Below, one piece after another: positions 7,258 through 16,130 of a stretch of 64,000 nt of DNA (the first letter of the stretch is position 1; each line of letters starts with the position of its first letter). The stretch comes from Streptomyces albus subsp. albus (GTDB lineage Bacteria > Actinomycetota > Actinomycetes > Streptomycetales > Streptomycetaceae): assembly GCF_000719865.1 (NCBI RefSeq), contig NZ_JOID01000007.1:1-64000 (forward strand), given 5' to 3'. Both the position numbers and the translations under genes were made by a program. The notes beneath the pieces are model-generated. The model was not told the origin of the DNA. It saw only the letters and a list, made by a program, of their open reading frames with translations, and did no database searches.

Positions 7258-8430
7258 ATGTACAGCGCGTCCCCCCTGCTGCTGAGCACCTCGGCGACCC
7301 TCCTCGCCGGCGACCGGGTCTTCGTGGGGAACCAGCCCGACGACTTCGCGGTCGGCCCGCTGGCCGGCCCGGCGGACACCGTCTGCGTGCTGGGCCTGGG
7401 GTACGGCGGATCACTGCGTCCCCTGCTCGCGGCGTCGCCCGCGAGCCGCATCACCGCCGTGGACCTCGACCCGGACATGGTGACGGTGACGCGCGCGTTG
7501 TTCCGGCAGCACTTCCCCGGAACGGACTTCCGCACCCAGGTGGCCGACGCGTCCGTCTTCCTCGAGGGGAGCGAGCGCTACGACCTCGTCGTGATCGACA
7601 TCTACGCGGGCGAGTCGTACCCGGACTTCGTCCTCACCGAGCCCTTCTGGCGCGGAGTGCGCGGCGCCGTCGCGCCGGGCGGCACGGCGCTGCTCAACGC
7701 CTGGGGACTGCCCGAGCACCTGCGGCCCCTCACCCCGCCGTCCCCCCAGCACCTGCTCGCCGGCCTGCTGACCCCCCTCTGGCCGCACGCCACCTACCTC
7801 TCCTGCCGCCGCAACATGACGGTCGTCCTCCGGGACACCCGGGAGGACGACCCCGCCGAGACGCTCCGCGGCGCGGAGGCGGGCCGCGGCACCCGGCTCT
7901 CCCCCGTGGACGAGGCCGTGCTGGCGCTGCAACGGCTGCGGCTGGTCCGGGCGGCGGACTTCCGCGTACCCGCGGACGCGCCCGCGGGCGACACCGGCCG
8001 GGCCGTCCCCCGCACCCCGGAGCAGCTCGACGCCGAAATGGCCCGGCGCTGGCCGGAGATGCTCGCCGAGGTCCGCGCCCACGCCGACGCCGCCGGTGCC
8101 GACGCCTCCGTCGTGGGGAGCCGGGAGTTCTACCGGCGCCGGGAGGTGGCGGTGCCGACGACCCTGGAACTCGCCCGGCACGGACACCCCGCCGCGGCCC
8201 TGCTGCCCAACGTCGCGGCCGCGCTCACCTTCGGCGGGGACACCTCGCTCGGGTGGTACGGCGACTGGATCGCGGACGAGGCGGAGTCGCTGGCCGCGGA
8301 GTACCCGGAGTGGCTGACCAGGACCGCTCTCGCCCAGGCGCTCGCCATGGCCGCCAACCCGCTGGTGCCCGAGTGGCCCTGGACGGACCGCCTGCTGAAG
8401 CGGACGAGTGCCGTGACGGCTGCCTCATGA
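7258..8430 (+). CDS. Spermidine-synthase-fold (class I) transferase in RiPP-like cluster
   Basis: A 390-residue protein whose N-terminal 180 residues have the Rossmann fold of spermidine synthase-like methyltransferases. The glycine-rich motif VCVLGLGYGGS is at 42-52, the acidic strand end ITAVDLDPD at 65-72, and DLVVIDIYAGESYPD around 115-128. The C-terminal half is helical and has no family I recognise. The ATG has AGGAG just upstream. Its stop overlaps the exporter start (ATGA). It may add a methyl or aminopropyl group to the peptide or a small substrate; the actual reaction is not visible from sequence. Confidence 0.72.
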   Translation: MYSASPLLLSTSATLLAGDRVFVGNQPDDFAVGPLAGPADTVCVLGLGYGGSLRPLLAASPASRITAVDLDPDMVTVTRALFRQHFPGTDFRTQVADASVFLEGSERYDLVVIDIYAGESYPDFVLTEPFWRGVRGAVAPGGTALLNAWGLPEHLRPLTPPSPQHLLAGLLTPLWPHATYLSCRRNMTVVLRDTREDDPAETLRGAEAGRGTRLSPVDEAVLALQRLRLVRAADFRVPADAPAGDTGRAVPRTPEQLDAEMARRWPEMLAEVRAHADAAGADASVVGSREFYRRREVAVPTTLELARHGHPAAALLPNVAAALTFGGDTSLGWYGDWIADEAESLAAEYPEWLTRTALAQALAMAANPLVPEWPWTDRLLKRTSAVTAAS

Positions 8431-9722
8431 GCGCACCGGCTCCTCCCCGGAAGTCGTCGCTGCCGTCGCGGTTCTGGCTCTTCTGGTCCTGCTTGACCGC
8501 GGGCAGCCTCGCGGACGGCATGACGCTCATCGCGCTGACCTGGGCAGCGGCCACGGTCACCGACAATGCTTTCCACATCGCGCTGGTCGCGATGGCGGAG
8601 CGCCTGCCGTGGCTGCTGTTCGCCCTCCCCATGGGCGCCCTCGTGGACCGGCTGCCCAGGGTCGGGCTGATGGCGGTCACCGGAGCCGCACGGGCCGCCG
8701 CCATGCTGGTGCTGGGGGTGCTGCTGCTGACCACGGACGTACCGGTGGCCGTGCTGGCACTCTTCGCCCTGTTCTTCGGAGCGACCGAGGTGGCCTACGG
8801 CGTGGCCGCCGACACGGCGATCCCGCTCCTCGTCCCCGAACGGGGCCTGGCACGGGCCAACGGCCACGTCCGGGCCAGCCAGATCCTGTCGAACGACTTC
8901 GTGGGCCGGCCACTCGGCGGCGTGCTCCTCAAATCGGGGCTGGCGGTCCCGTTCCTGGGCAACGCCCTGCTCAACGGCGCCTCCGCCGGGGCGCTCCTGC
9001 TGATGCGACGCCGGGTGAACGACCCGCCGCCCGCGCCCGCCGAGAGCGGCTCGGTCCGGGAGGAGCTGGGCGCCGGCCTGGGACTGGTGTGGCGGGACCC
9101 GCTCCTGCGCCTCCTGGCCTCGAGCGCTGTCGTCCTCAACACCTGCTACGCGACCATGCTCGCGAGCCAGGTGCTCTTCGTCCGCGAAACCCTCGGCCTC
9201 GACGCCCTCGGCTACGCGCTGCTGCTCTCCTGCGCGGCCCTCGGGGGCGTCGCCGGCAGCCAGTACGCGCGCCGGCTGCTGGACCGGTGGGGCGTGGACC
9301 GGTCGCTGACGGCGGCGCTGTGGGTGATGGCGCTGTGCTTCCTCGGCGTCGGCGTGATGTCGACCGTGCCGGTCGTCGTCGGGTTGTACGCGCTCGCCTC
9401 CGCCGGGGTGGCGCTCTGGAGCGTCACCGCACTGACCGTACGGCAGGTGGCGGTGCCCGACGCGACGCTCGGCCGGGTCAACGCCACCTTCCGCACGGTG
9501 ACGTTCGGCATGAGCGCGGTCGGCATGCTCCTGGGCGGACTTCTCGTGGAGGCCGCCGCCGGACCACTCGGGTTGCGGGACGCCCTGCGGGTCCCCTACC
9601 TGGCAAGCGGCGCGGCGTACCTGCTGCTCGCCGGGTTCCTCCGGCTCCGCCTCGGGGGCGACCGCATCGTCACAGGGAAGAGAGGAGAGTCCGATCGACA
9701 AGACACTTCAGGTGGTCGATGA
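8427..9722 (+). CDS. MFS transporter, probable peptide exporter of the cluster
   Basis: A 431-residue major facilitator with about 12 hydrophobic segments. After TM2 comes the MFS loop GALVDRLPRVGL (residues about 70-81), and a second copy LLDRWGVDRS follows near 290. It resembles the MFS_3/enterobactin exporter (EntS) type common in actinobacterial biosynthetic clusters. The ATG overlaps the upstream stop (ATGA) and the gene runs into the first oxygenase-like gene. Export of, or self-protection from, the mature product is the natural role by context. Confidence 0.85.
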   Translation: MSAPAPPRKSSLPSRFWLFWSCLTAGSLADGMTLIALTWAAATVTDNAFHIALVAMAERLPWLLFALPMGALVDRLPRVGLMAVTGAARAAAMLVLGVLLLTTDVPVAVLALFALFFGATEVAYGVAADTAIPLLVPERGLARANGHVRASQILSNDFVGRPLGGVLLKSGLAVPFLGNALLNGASAGALLLMRRRVNDPPPAPAESGSVREELGAGLGLVWRDPLLRLLASSAVVLNTCYATMLASQVLFVRETLGLDALGYALLLSCAALGGVAGSQYARRLLDRWGVDRSLTAALWVMALCFLGVGVMSTVPVVVGLYALASAGVALWSVTALTVRQVAVPDATLGRVNATFRTVTFGMSAVGMLLGGLLVEAAAGPLGLRDALRVPYLASGAAYLLLAGFLRLRLGGDRIVTGKRGESDRQDTSGGR

Positions 9723-10317
9723 CTTCTACGCGGACCCGGACCGGGTGCGTGCCCTGGCCCTGGAGAAGGGGGACTGGTCACCGCAGAAGACCGACGCGGG
9801 GCGTACCTACGACGCCGAGACCTACAACTCCTTCGCCGGGCGCGGGGTCGCCGAGGCCTTCGGCGAGATCCTCGGCATCCGCGTGCGGTACGACCCGGCG
9901 GTGATGGGTTTCGGCGTGTTCGCCTTCACCGGGGAGTCCGCCAACGTCCCGCTGACCACCCACTACGACGACACCGACTGGGCGGGCATCGTCTACCTGG
10001 TGCCGCCCGGGCGGTGCGATGGCGGCCTGTCCTTCTTCCGGCACCGCGACAGCGGTCTCCTGGGCCCGCCGGACGACGCGAAGGCCGTGGAGCTCGGCTA
10101 CGAGGACCGCGAGCACTGGATGAAGGCGGTCTACTTCCCGGACAAGGTGCGGCCGGAGGCGTGGGAGGAGATGTCCCGCGTCAGCATGGTCTACAACCGC
10201 CTGGTCCTGTTGCGCGGCGGCGCCCGCTTCCACCGGGCGAGTTCGGGCTTCGGCACCGGCCCGGCCGACGGACGCCTGACCCAGCGCTTCTTCTTCGACG
10301 AAGAGAGGGCCGCGTGA
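9712..10317 (+). CDS. DUF6445-like putative Fe(II)/2-oxoglutarate oxygenase, copy 1
   Basis: First of three tandem paralogues. The common start is VVDDFYADPDRVRALAL. An HxD motif, HYDD within LTTHYDDTDW, sits at about residue 84 of this 201-residue frame. A distal His is in RFHRASSGFG and an Arg in the closing strand TQRFFFDE. This is the facial-triad plus 2-oxoglutarate-Arg layout of cupin-fold hydroxylases. The coordinates use the GTG at 9712, but that start has no ribosome binding site and would cut the first beta strand. An in-frame ATC at 9694, 6 bases after GGAG, would add IDKTLQ and match the paralogues' N-termini, so a non-canonical AUC start is plausible. It probably hydroxylates the precursor peptide (inference). 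Confidence 0.72.
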   Translation: MVDDFYADPDRVRALALEKGDWSPQKTDAGRTYDAETYNSFAGRGVAEAFGEILGIRVRYDPAVMGFGVFAFTGESANVPLTTHYDDTDWAGIVYLVPPGRCDGGLSFFRHRDSGLLGPPDDAKAVELGYEDREHWMKAVYFPDKVRPEAWEEMSRVSMVYNRLVLLRGGARFHRASSGFGTGPADGRLTQRFFFDEERAA

Positions 10318-10982
10318 TGCGCAGCAGACTGATCGTTGTCGACGACTTCTACGCCGACCCGGACAGCGTGCGGGCCGCCGCGCTCCGCTCCGACTTCAAG
10401 AGCGCGAGCCGTTACAACTACCCGGGCTGGCAGAGCAGCAAGGCGCTCAGCACGGACGCGCTGAGGCAGGCGATCGAGCGGATCGTGGGGACGGCGGTCC
10501 ACGTGGACGGGGACCGCCTCACGTGGGGAGGCTTCCGGGTGATCACCGAGGAGACCGGGCGGGTCACCAAGGTGCACGCCGACACCGCGGTCGACTGGGC
10601 CGGCATGGTCTATCTCACCCCCGGCGCACCCGCCGCCGCGGGCACCGGATTCTTCCGGCACCGGGAGACGGGATTCAGCCGGCCGCCCAGCGACCGCGTG
10701 GCGAGGTCACTCGGGTTCGCCGACGCCGACGCCTTCGAGGAGGGGGTCGCCCGGCGCGACATGGCCGATCTCGGCAAGTGGGAGCTCACGGACTGGGTCG
10801 CCCCGGTCTACAACCGGCTGGTGCTCTTCCGCGGCTGCGAGTTCTACCACGCGCCGCTCGGGGGAATCGGGGACCGCCCGGCCAATGCCCGGATCACCCA
10901 CAACTTCTTCTTCAACGAGGTCCGCTCCGTCCCCAGCGCGGTGCGCCGGCTGCCGGCCGCGGCGGAAGCGGCGGTGCGGTGA
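10317..10982 (+). CDS. DUF6445-like putative Fe(II)/2-oxoglutarate oxygenase, copy 2
   Basis: Second paralogue, 221 residues, starting MRSRLIVVDDFYADPDSV. Candidate metal ligands are H87 and D89 (KVHADT) and the His in CEFYHAPLGG (about 180). The closing strand ITHNFFFNE lacks the Arg seen in copy 1, but NARI just before it supplies one. The ATG at 10317 shares a base with the upstream stop (TGATG) and has GAGAGGG upstream. Its stop overlaps the next start (GTGA). The region between the HxD and distal His differs from copies 1 and 3, as expected for different target residues. Confidence 0.75.
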   Translation: MRSRLIVVDDFYADPDSVRAAALRSDFKSASRYNYPGWQSSKALSTDALRQAIERIVGTAVHVDGDRLTWGGFRVITEETGRVTKVHADTAVDWAGMVYLTPGAPAAAGTGFFRHRETGFSRPPSDRVARSLGFADADAFEEGVARRDMADLGKWELTDWVAPVYNRLVLFRGCEFYHAPLGGIGDRPANARITHNFFFNEVRSVPSAVRRLPAAAEAAVR

Positions 10983-11665
10983 CCGCCCTCCGCGTCGAGC
11001 GCGCGCTCGGCGGTGACCTCCTGGTCGTCGACGGCTTCTACCAGGACCCGGACCGCGTCAGGGAGCTGGCCCTCGCGGCCGAGTACCGCGGCTTCGGCGA
11101 GGCGGCGAACTTCCCCGGCCAGGAGAGCGTCAAGGCGTACGCCTCCGCGGGGCACGCCCGCCGCCTGGCGGAGATCGTCGGCACCGCGATCTCCCACGAC
11201 CCCCGGCAGCTGGTGTTCGGCAAGTTCCGGATCGCGACCCGGTCCGACGCCGGGCAGACCCGCGTGCACCTCGACTTCGTCGACTGGACGGCCGTGGTCT
11301 ACCTCTCGCCGGCCGAACACGCCCGGGGCGGACTGGGGTTCTACCGCCACCTCCCCACCGGCCTGGACCGGGTCCCGGCGGACGGTGAGCTGGCCCGCTT
11401 CGGCTGCCGGAGCAGGGAGGAGTTCGACGAGCGGTACGTCCTGCGGGACACCGCCTCGGAGGACCGGTGGGAAACCCTCCACGAGGTGGAGCTGGCCTAC
11501 AACCGGTGTGTCGTCTTCCGAGGGGGCCGCCTCTTCCACGGCATCACCGAACTGTTCGGCGACGCGCCCGGGGAAGGCCGGCTGACCCAGAACTTCTTCT
11601 TCATGGAAGGCGAGTCCGCCCGGGCTCCCCGGACGGATGACGAGAGGAGCAGAACCCGTGCTTAG
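10979..11665 (+). CDS. DUF6445-like putative Fe(II)/2-oxoglutarate oxygenase, copy 3
   Basis: Third paralogue, 228 residues, N-terminus LLVVDGFYQDPDRVREL. H97 and D99 (RVHLDFVDW) and the His of RLFHGITELFG form the likely Fe(II) triad; EGRLTQNFFFME supplies the Arg strand. The GTG start overlaps the previous stop (GTGA). Its 3' end overlaps the start region of the pentapeptide-repeat gene. Three such genes in a row suggest three separate hydroxylations or related oxidations of one substrate. Confidence 0.75.
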   Translation: MTALRVERALGGDLLVVDGFYQDPDRVRELALAAEYRGFGEAANFPGQESVKAYASAGHARRLAEIVGTAISHDPRQLVFGKFRIATRSDAGQTRVHLDFVDWTAVVYLSPAEHARGGLGFYRHLPTGLDRVPADGELARFGCRSREEFDERYVLRDTASEDRWETLHEVELAYNRCVVFRGGRLFHGITELFGDAPGEGRLTQNFFFMEGESARAPRTDDERSRTRA

Positions 11666-12344
11666 CCTGCTGGATGTGGTGCTGGCCGAGGTCGGCGACG
11701 ACACGGCCGGCCCCGGCGGCTGCGGCCTGCTGCCGCTGGACGGCCGGTTGCGGGGGCCCGCCGGCGCCGATCCGGTCCTCGCCTCCCCCCTGCCCGCCGC
11801 GGGAGTGCCCCTGGCGCGGACCGCGGCCGAGGTCGCAGCGGCCGGCCTGGGCATGCGGACCCTGGCCCTCGTCGTCAAGGAGGAGAGCGGCCTGCGCACG
11901 CCGGCGCTCGTCGACGGCTGGCTCCTGCTCCGCGGCCACGGTGCCGGAGCCGACCTGCGCGGCGCGGACCTGCGGGGCGCGGACCTGACGGGGGCCCGGC
12001 TGACCGGTGCGGACCTCTCCGGCGCCGACCTCTCGGGCAGCCGGCTGGAGAGCGCCGACCTGGCCCGCGCCTGCCTGCGCTCCGCCGACCTCTCGGGCGC
12101 GACGCTGCGCCGGGCCAGCCTCTTCGGCGCGGACCTCACGGAGGCCGACCTGCGGCGCACCGACCTCCGTCACTCCGATCTGCGCGAGTCCACCTGCCTC
12201 CGGACGGCGTTCCGCGGAGCGGACTTCTGGTCCGCGTACGTCTGGGACGTGTCCTTCGACGAGGCGTTCACCGAGGGGGCGGACATCGAGCGCGCGGACT
12301 ACCGGGGGACGCACCTGCCCAAGCCCGTCAACGCCCGCGTCTGA
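11658..12344 (+). CDS. Pentapeptide-repeat protein, candidate immunity factor
   Basis: A 228-residue protein. Residues about 97-205 are a run of A(D/N)LxG/x pentapeptides (GADLRGADLRGADLTGARL and onward), predicted to form a right-handed quadrilateral beta-helix. The first 90 residues are a non-repeat domain containing LLPLDGRL. The GTG at 11658 is preferred because GAGGAG lies 8-10 bases upstream. Pentapeptide proteins such as McbG, Qnr and AlbG protect DNA gyrase from peptide or quinolone poisons, so this one may protect the producer. It could also be an assembly scaffold. The repeat assignment is firm; the immunity role is inference. Confidence 0.8.
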   Translation: MLSLLDVVLAEVGDDTAGPGGCGLLPLDGRLRGPAGADPVLASPLPAAGVPLARTAAEVAAAGLGMRTLALVVKEESGLRTPALVDGWLLLRGHGAGADLRGADLRGADLTGARLTGADLSGADLSGSRLESADLARACLRSADLSGATLRRASLFGADLTEADLRRTDLRHSDLRESTCLRTAFRGADFWSAYVWDVSFDEAFTEGADIERADYRGTHLPKPVNARV

Positions 12345-12355
12345 GGAGCAGGCCC

Positions 12356-14266
12356 ATGACCACGACGGAGTTCCTCGGCCTCCCCGAAGCCCCGGAGCGG
12401 GGGCCCGTCCGCACGCTGCGGGTGGCCCTGGTGTGCATGCCCTGGGCGGCGCTCGACATGCCCTCGATGGCCGTCAGCACCCTCGCTCCGGTCGCCCGCG
12501 CGCTGGAGGAGGTCTCCGCGGCCGACACCGTCTACGCCAACATCCGCTGGGCCGACCACGTCCACGAGCACACCGGGGGGACCATCGGCAGCGCCGACTA
12601 CGGGCGCATCGTCGACGGTTACTACGTGGCGACCGGTGAATGGATCTTCTCGCCCGCCCTGTACGGCTTCGAGGAACCGGTCGGGTCGGCCTTCCACACC
12701 GCGGCGACCGGCAGCGGGGCCGATCTCCGCGCGGCCGTGGAGATGTACCGGCTCAGCTCCGGCTTCGTCGACGCGCTCGCCGGCGAACTGGTCGCGGGCG
12801 GCTACGACCTGGTCGGGATGACCAGCACCTTCGACCAGAACATGCCGAGTCTGGCCCTGGCCCGCGCCCTCAAGGAACGCGCTCCCCACGTGGTCACGGT
12901 CATGGGCGGCGCCAACTGCGACGACGTGCAGGGCGAAGCGCTGCACCGGAACTTCCCCTTCCTGGACTATGTGGTGCGCGGCGAGGGGGAGTCGGTCTTC
13001 CCGGCGCTGCTGCGGCTGCTGGCCCGTACGGAGCCGGGCGCTGCCCCGGCGGCGGCACGGCTCGCCGCGGTCCCCGGGCTGTGCTGGCGGGACGCCGGGG
13101 GCCGGGCGCGGGCCAACGAGCAGCCGTCGGCGGGGCTGCCCATCGACGCCGTTCCCGAGGCGGACCTCAGCGGCTACTTCAGCACCTTCCGGGCCGCCCG
13201 GGCGGTGGCGGACGTCGAGCCGAAGATCCAGCTCGAGGGCGGACGGGGCTGCTGGTGGGGCGAGAAGCACCACTGCACCTTCTGCGGGCTGAACGGCTCC
13301 CTGATGGCCTTCCGGGCGAAGTCCTCCGACCGCGTCCTCGCCGAGATCGCCAACGCGGTCCGCGAGCACCAGGTCCTCGATGTCGTCTTCGCGGACAACA
13401 TCATGGACATGGGCTACCTCCGCGACCTGCTGCCGAAGCTCGCCGAGCAGCCCTGGGACCTGCGGCTCTTCTTCGAGATCAAGTCGAACCTCGGGATACG
13501 CCAACTCAAGGGGCTGGCCGACGCCGGGGTCACCCAGGTCCAGCCGGGCATCGAGAGCCTGAGCACCCATGTGCTCAAGCTGATGCGCAAGGGCGTCACC
13601 GGCTGGCAGAACGTGCGCCTGCTGCGGGACAGCCGCACCGTTGCCGTCTTCCCCGGCTGGAACCTTCTCTACGGCTTCCCCGGGGAGACGGAGGCCGACT
13701 ACGAGCAGATCATCGGGCAGTTGCCGGGGCTCTGGCACCTCACCCCGCCCGAGGGGGTCTACCGGGCCGTCCTCACCCGCTTCAGCCCCTTCTACAACGA
13801 CCCCGGGCTCGGCCTGGAGAACCTCGGCCCCTCCGGCCTGCTGCAGAAGGTCTACCGGCTGCCCGCCGAGGAGGTGGCCGACATCGGCTACGTGTTCGAG
13901 AGCAGACCCGCCGGCATCTCCGAGGAGGTCGCGGACCGCCTGCGGAGCGCCGTGGACACCTGGCGTGCCCACCACCGGGGCCGCCGGCTGGTGGCGCTCC
14001 CCGAGGGGGACACGCTGCGGATCGTCGACGAGCGCGACCGCACCCCGGTCCAGGAGGTGCTCGACACCCCGCTCGCCGTCGCGGCCTTCCGCGCCACCCT
14101 CAAGGGCCGCTCCGCCGCGGGCGTCACCCGCGAGGTGACCGCACGGGGCCTTCGGGCGACCGAGGACCGGGTGACCGCGCTGCTGGAGGAGTGGCGGGAG
14201 CGGCGCTGGCTCTTCCGCGAGGACGGCCGGTACGTGGCCCTGACCACCGGACTCGGCCATGAGTGA
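12356..14266 (+). CDS. B12-binding radical SAM enzyme, RiPP-maturation C-methyltransferase-like
   Basis: A 636-residue enzyme. Residues about 130-225 form a cobalamin-binding-like Rossmann domain (DLVGMTSTFDQN, VMGGANCDD, VRGEGE). The radical SAM domain begins near 285 with cluster cysteines C299, C307 and C310 in RGCWWGEKHHCTFCG. The spacing is CX7CX2C instead of CX3CX2C, a spacing I associate with radical SAM C-methyltransferases of peptide pathways. A helical C-terminal region (480-636) probably contacts the substrate. The ATG follows GAGGAGCAGG. It likely installs methyl groups on unactivated carbons of the precursor; the site is not predictable. Confidence 0.85.
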   Translation: MTTTEFLGLPEAPERGPVRTLRVALVCMPWAALDMPSMAVSTLAPVARALEEVSAADTVYANIRWADHVHEHTGGTIGSADYGRIVDGYYVATGEWIFSPALYGFEEPVGSAFHTAATGSGADLRAAVEMYRLSSGFVDALAGELVAGGYDLVGMTSTFDQNMPSLALARALKERAPHVVTVMGGANCDDVQGEALHRNFPFLDYVVRGEGESVFPALLRLLARTEPGAAPAAARLAAVPGLCWRDAGGRARANEQPSAGLPIDAVPEADLSGYFSTFRAARAVADVEPKIQLEGGRGCWWGEKHHCTFCGLNGSLMAFRAKSSDRVLAEIANAVREHQVLDVVFADNIMDMGYLRDLLPKLAEQPWDLRLFFEIKSNLGIRQLKGLADAGVTQVQPGIESLSTHVLKLMRKGVTGWQNVRLLRDSRTVAVFPGWNLLYGFPGETEADYEQIIGQLPGLWHLTPPEGVYRAVLTRFSPFYNDPGLGLENLGPSGLLQKVYRLPAEEVADIGYVFESRPAGISEEVADRLRSAVDTWRAHHRGRRLVALPEGDTLRIVDERDRTPVQEVLDTPLAVAAFRATLKGRSAAGVTREVTARGLRATEDRVTALLEEWRERRWLFREDGRYVALTTGLGHE

Positions 14267-14825
14267 GCCGGCCCGGACCACCGCCCGGTCGTCCCTCCTG
14301 GTGCCCTGCTCGCCCGAGGACGCCCCCGGCAGGGAGACGCTGGCGGGGTGGGCGCGCTCGGGCATGCGCGGCCTGGTGATCCACCGTCCCGTGTGCCTCT
14401 CCACCGCCGACCCGGCCGCGACCCTGCGGTTCCTGCACCTGCTGACCGAGGCCGCGGGGACCGGCCTGCGGGTGTACTGGGAGGGCGGCACCGGGGACGT
14501 TCCGCCGGAGCTGCTGCACCATCTGGACCCGCCGCGGGGCGACACCGGACCGGCCTGGCCCGTCCCGCCCGCTCCCCTGCTGACCCTGCGGCGCGGACCG
14601 GGGTTCGTGGTCGTCGACGACCTGCGCGACGCACGGGCGCCGCGCCGCCACACCGTTCCCGACCGGCCCTACGGGCACCTGCTGCGCAAGTACGCGGCCC
14701 CGGCCGCCCAGGACCCCGGCGACCGGGGTGCGCTGGCCCGCCTGGCGAAGCAGCGCCTGGTGCTCGGGCTGGGCGCCGGCCACTGTCTCGCCCTGCCCGT
14801 CCGCTACGCCTACGCCAGGGTCTGA
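14259..14825 (+). CDS. DUF5825-like protein, partner of the radical SAM enzyme
   Basis: A 188-residue soluble protein that overlaps the radical SAM stop by 8 bases. Its features (LVIHRPVCLSTADPAATLRF, LRRGPGFVVVDDLRD, and a closing block LGLGAGHCLALPVRYAYARV) match my memory of the DUF5825 family, which sits beside this radical SAM type in actinobacteria. The C-terminal block resembles a short alternating strand/loop domain. Biochemical role unknown; an accessory or leader-binding subunit is possible. Confidence 0.6.
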   Translation: MSEPARTTARSSLLVPCSPEDAPGRETLAGWARSGMRGLVIHRPVCLSTADPAATLRFLHLLTEAAGTGLRVYWEGGTGDVPPELLHHLDPPRGDTGPAWPVPPAPLLTLRRGPGFVVVDDLRDARAPRRHTVPDRPYGHLLRKYAAPAAQDPGDRGALARLAKQRLVLGLGAGHCLALPVRYAYARV

Positions 14826-14828
14826 GCG

Positions 14829-16130
14829 GTGGAGCAGTACGACGCCCCGCACGGCCCGCTGTCCACCACGCGCCTGGCGAACGGGCTGACCGTGGTCGCC
14901 CAGCGGGACCCGGTCCTGCGCGACCTCCACGTCCATCTGCGGTACGACGTCGGTTCCCGGGACGAGGCACCCGGCCGGCACGGTCTCGCGCACTTCCTGG
15001 AGCACCTGATGTTCCTCGGCACCCGCCGGCACCCGGATTTCCTGGAGACCCTCCGGCGCGCCGGTGCCCGGGACGTCAACGCGTCCACCAACCAGGACCG
15101 TTCGGCCTTCACCATGACCGTGCCCCGCGAACTGCTCCGGCAGGCCCTGGACATGGAGGCCGACCGGATGACCGGCCTGGCGGGGGCGCTCGACGAGCGG
15201 GCCCTGGCGGACCATCTGGCGCTGGTCCGGCGCGAGGAGCGGGAGCGCTGCGGCGGGCCCTTCGGCGACGCGGCGAAGCTGCTCTTCGCGCGCGCGTATC
15301 CTCCCGGCCACCCCTACCGCCACCCGTCGATGGGCGACACGGACGCGCTGGGCCGCCTCACCCCCGGGGAGGTCGCCGGCTTCCACCGCCGGCACTACCG
15401 GCCCGAGCGGGCCACCCTGGTCGTGCTCGGCGACCTGGACCCGGCCGCGGTGACCGGCACAGCCGCCGAGACCCTCGGCGGCGTTCCCGGGGACGCCGGC
15501 GTCCCGCCGCCCCCGGAGGAAACCCGCGCCCCGCTCCGCGGCTCGCCCGCCGTCGCCCGGGCCGCCTGCCCCGCCGGCGTCCCGCCCCGGGTGTACACCC
15601 TGCTGCACACCCCGCCGTACGGCTCACGGGGCCACCCCGCGTACGCCGTGCTGGCGGCGGTCCTCGGCCTGGGCAGGGGCAGCCGGCTGTTCCGCTCGGC
15701 CGTGCGCGGCGCCCGCATCGCCCGCCCGGCCGGGGAGTCACTGGCCGCGTGGGAGCTGGAGCGGGGCAGCTCGCTGCTCTACGGCACGGTGACCGCCGCG
15801 CCCGGCATCACCGGGGCGCGCCTGCTGGAGGGTGTGCGGACCGTTCTCGCCTCGGTCTCCGACGGCCTCGCGCCCCGGGAACTCCAGCGGGCCGTGCGGC
15901 TCGTCCTGTGGCGGCGGCGCGCCGGGCTGGACGACCCCGCCCGGCGCGCGGAGGCATTCGCCGTACACACCCGCGTCACCGGCGGGGCGCACCACGCGTA
16001 CACCGCGGCCGAGGCGGTCGCCGACGTCACCGAGCGGGCCGTCGTGCGCGCGGCCTCGCGGAGCACGGCCGCCGCGACCTTCCTCGTCTACGACGAGGCG
16101 GGCACCGTGACCGCGGGGGCCGCGCGGTGA
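14829..16130 (+). CDS. M16 zinc metallopeptidase, catalytic subunit
   Basis: A 433-residue pitrilysin-family peptidase. The inverted zinc motif HFLEH is at 55-59, and E136 in LVRREERER is at the right distance for the third ligand. The second half is the usual degenerate M16 domain. The GTG start lies 3 bases after the upstream stop. The next gene is a second M16 protein lacking the motif, overlapped by GTGA, so the two probably form a heterodimeric processing protease. It is the best candidate for leader (or tail) removal from the precursor. Confidence 0.9.
   Translation: MEQYDAPHGPLSTTRLANGLTVVAQRDPVLRDLHVHLRYDVGSRDEAPGRHGLAHFLEHLMFLGTRRHPDFLETLRRAGARDVNASTNQDRSAFTMTVPRELLRQALDMEADRMTGLAGALDERALADHLALVRREERERCGGPFGDAAKLLFARAYPPGHPYRHPSMGDTDALGRLTPGEVAGFHRRHYRPERATLVVLGDLDPAAVTGTAAETLGGVPGDAGVPPPPEETRAPLRGSPAVARAACPAGVPPRVYTLLHTPPYGSRGHPAYAVLAAVLGLGRGSRLFRSAVRGARIARPAGESLAAWELERGSSLLYGTVTAAPGITGARLLEGVRTVLASVSDGLAPRELQRAVRLVLWRRRAGLDDPARRAEAFAVHTRVTGGAHHAYTAAEAVADVTERAVVRAASRSTAAATFLVYDEAGTVTAGAAR

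Noticed and set aside
12299..14653. 784-codon open frame on the minus strand opposite the radical SAM gene
   Set aside because: Shadow of the plus-strand gene, no start signal and no recognisable domain.
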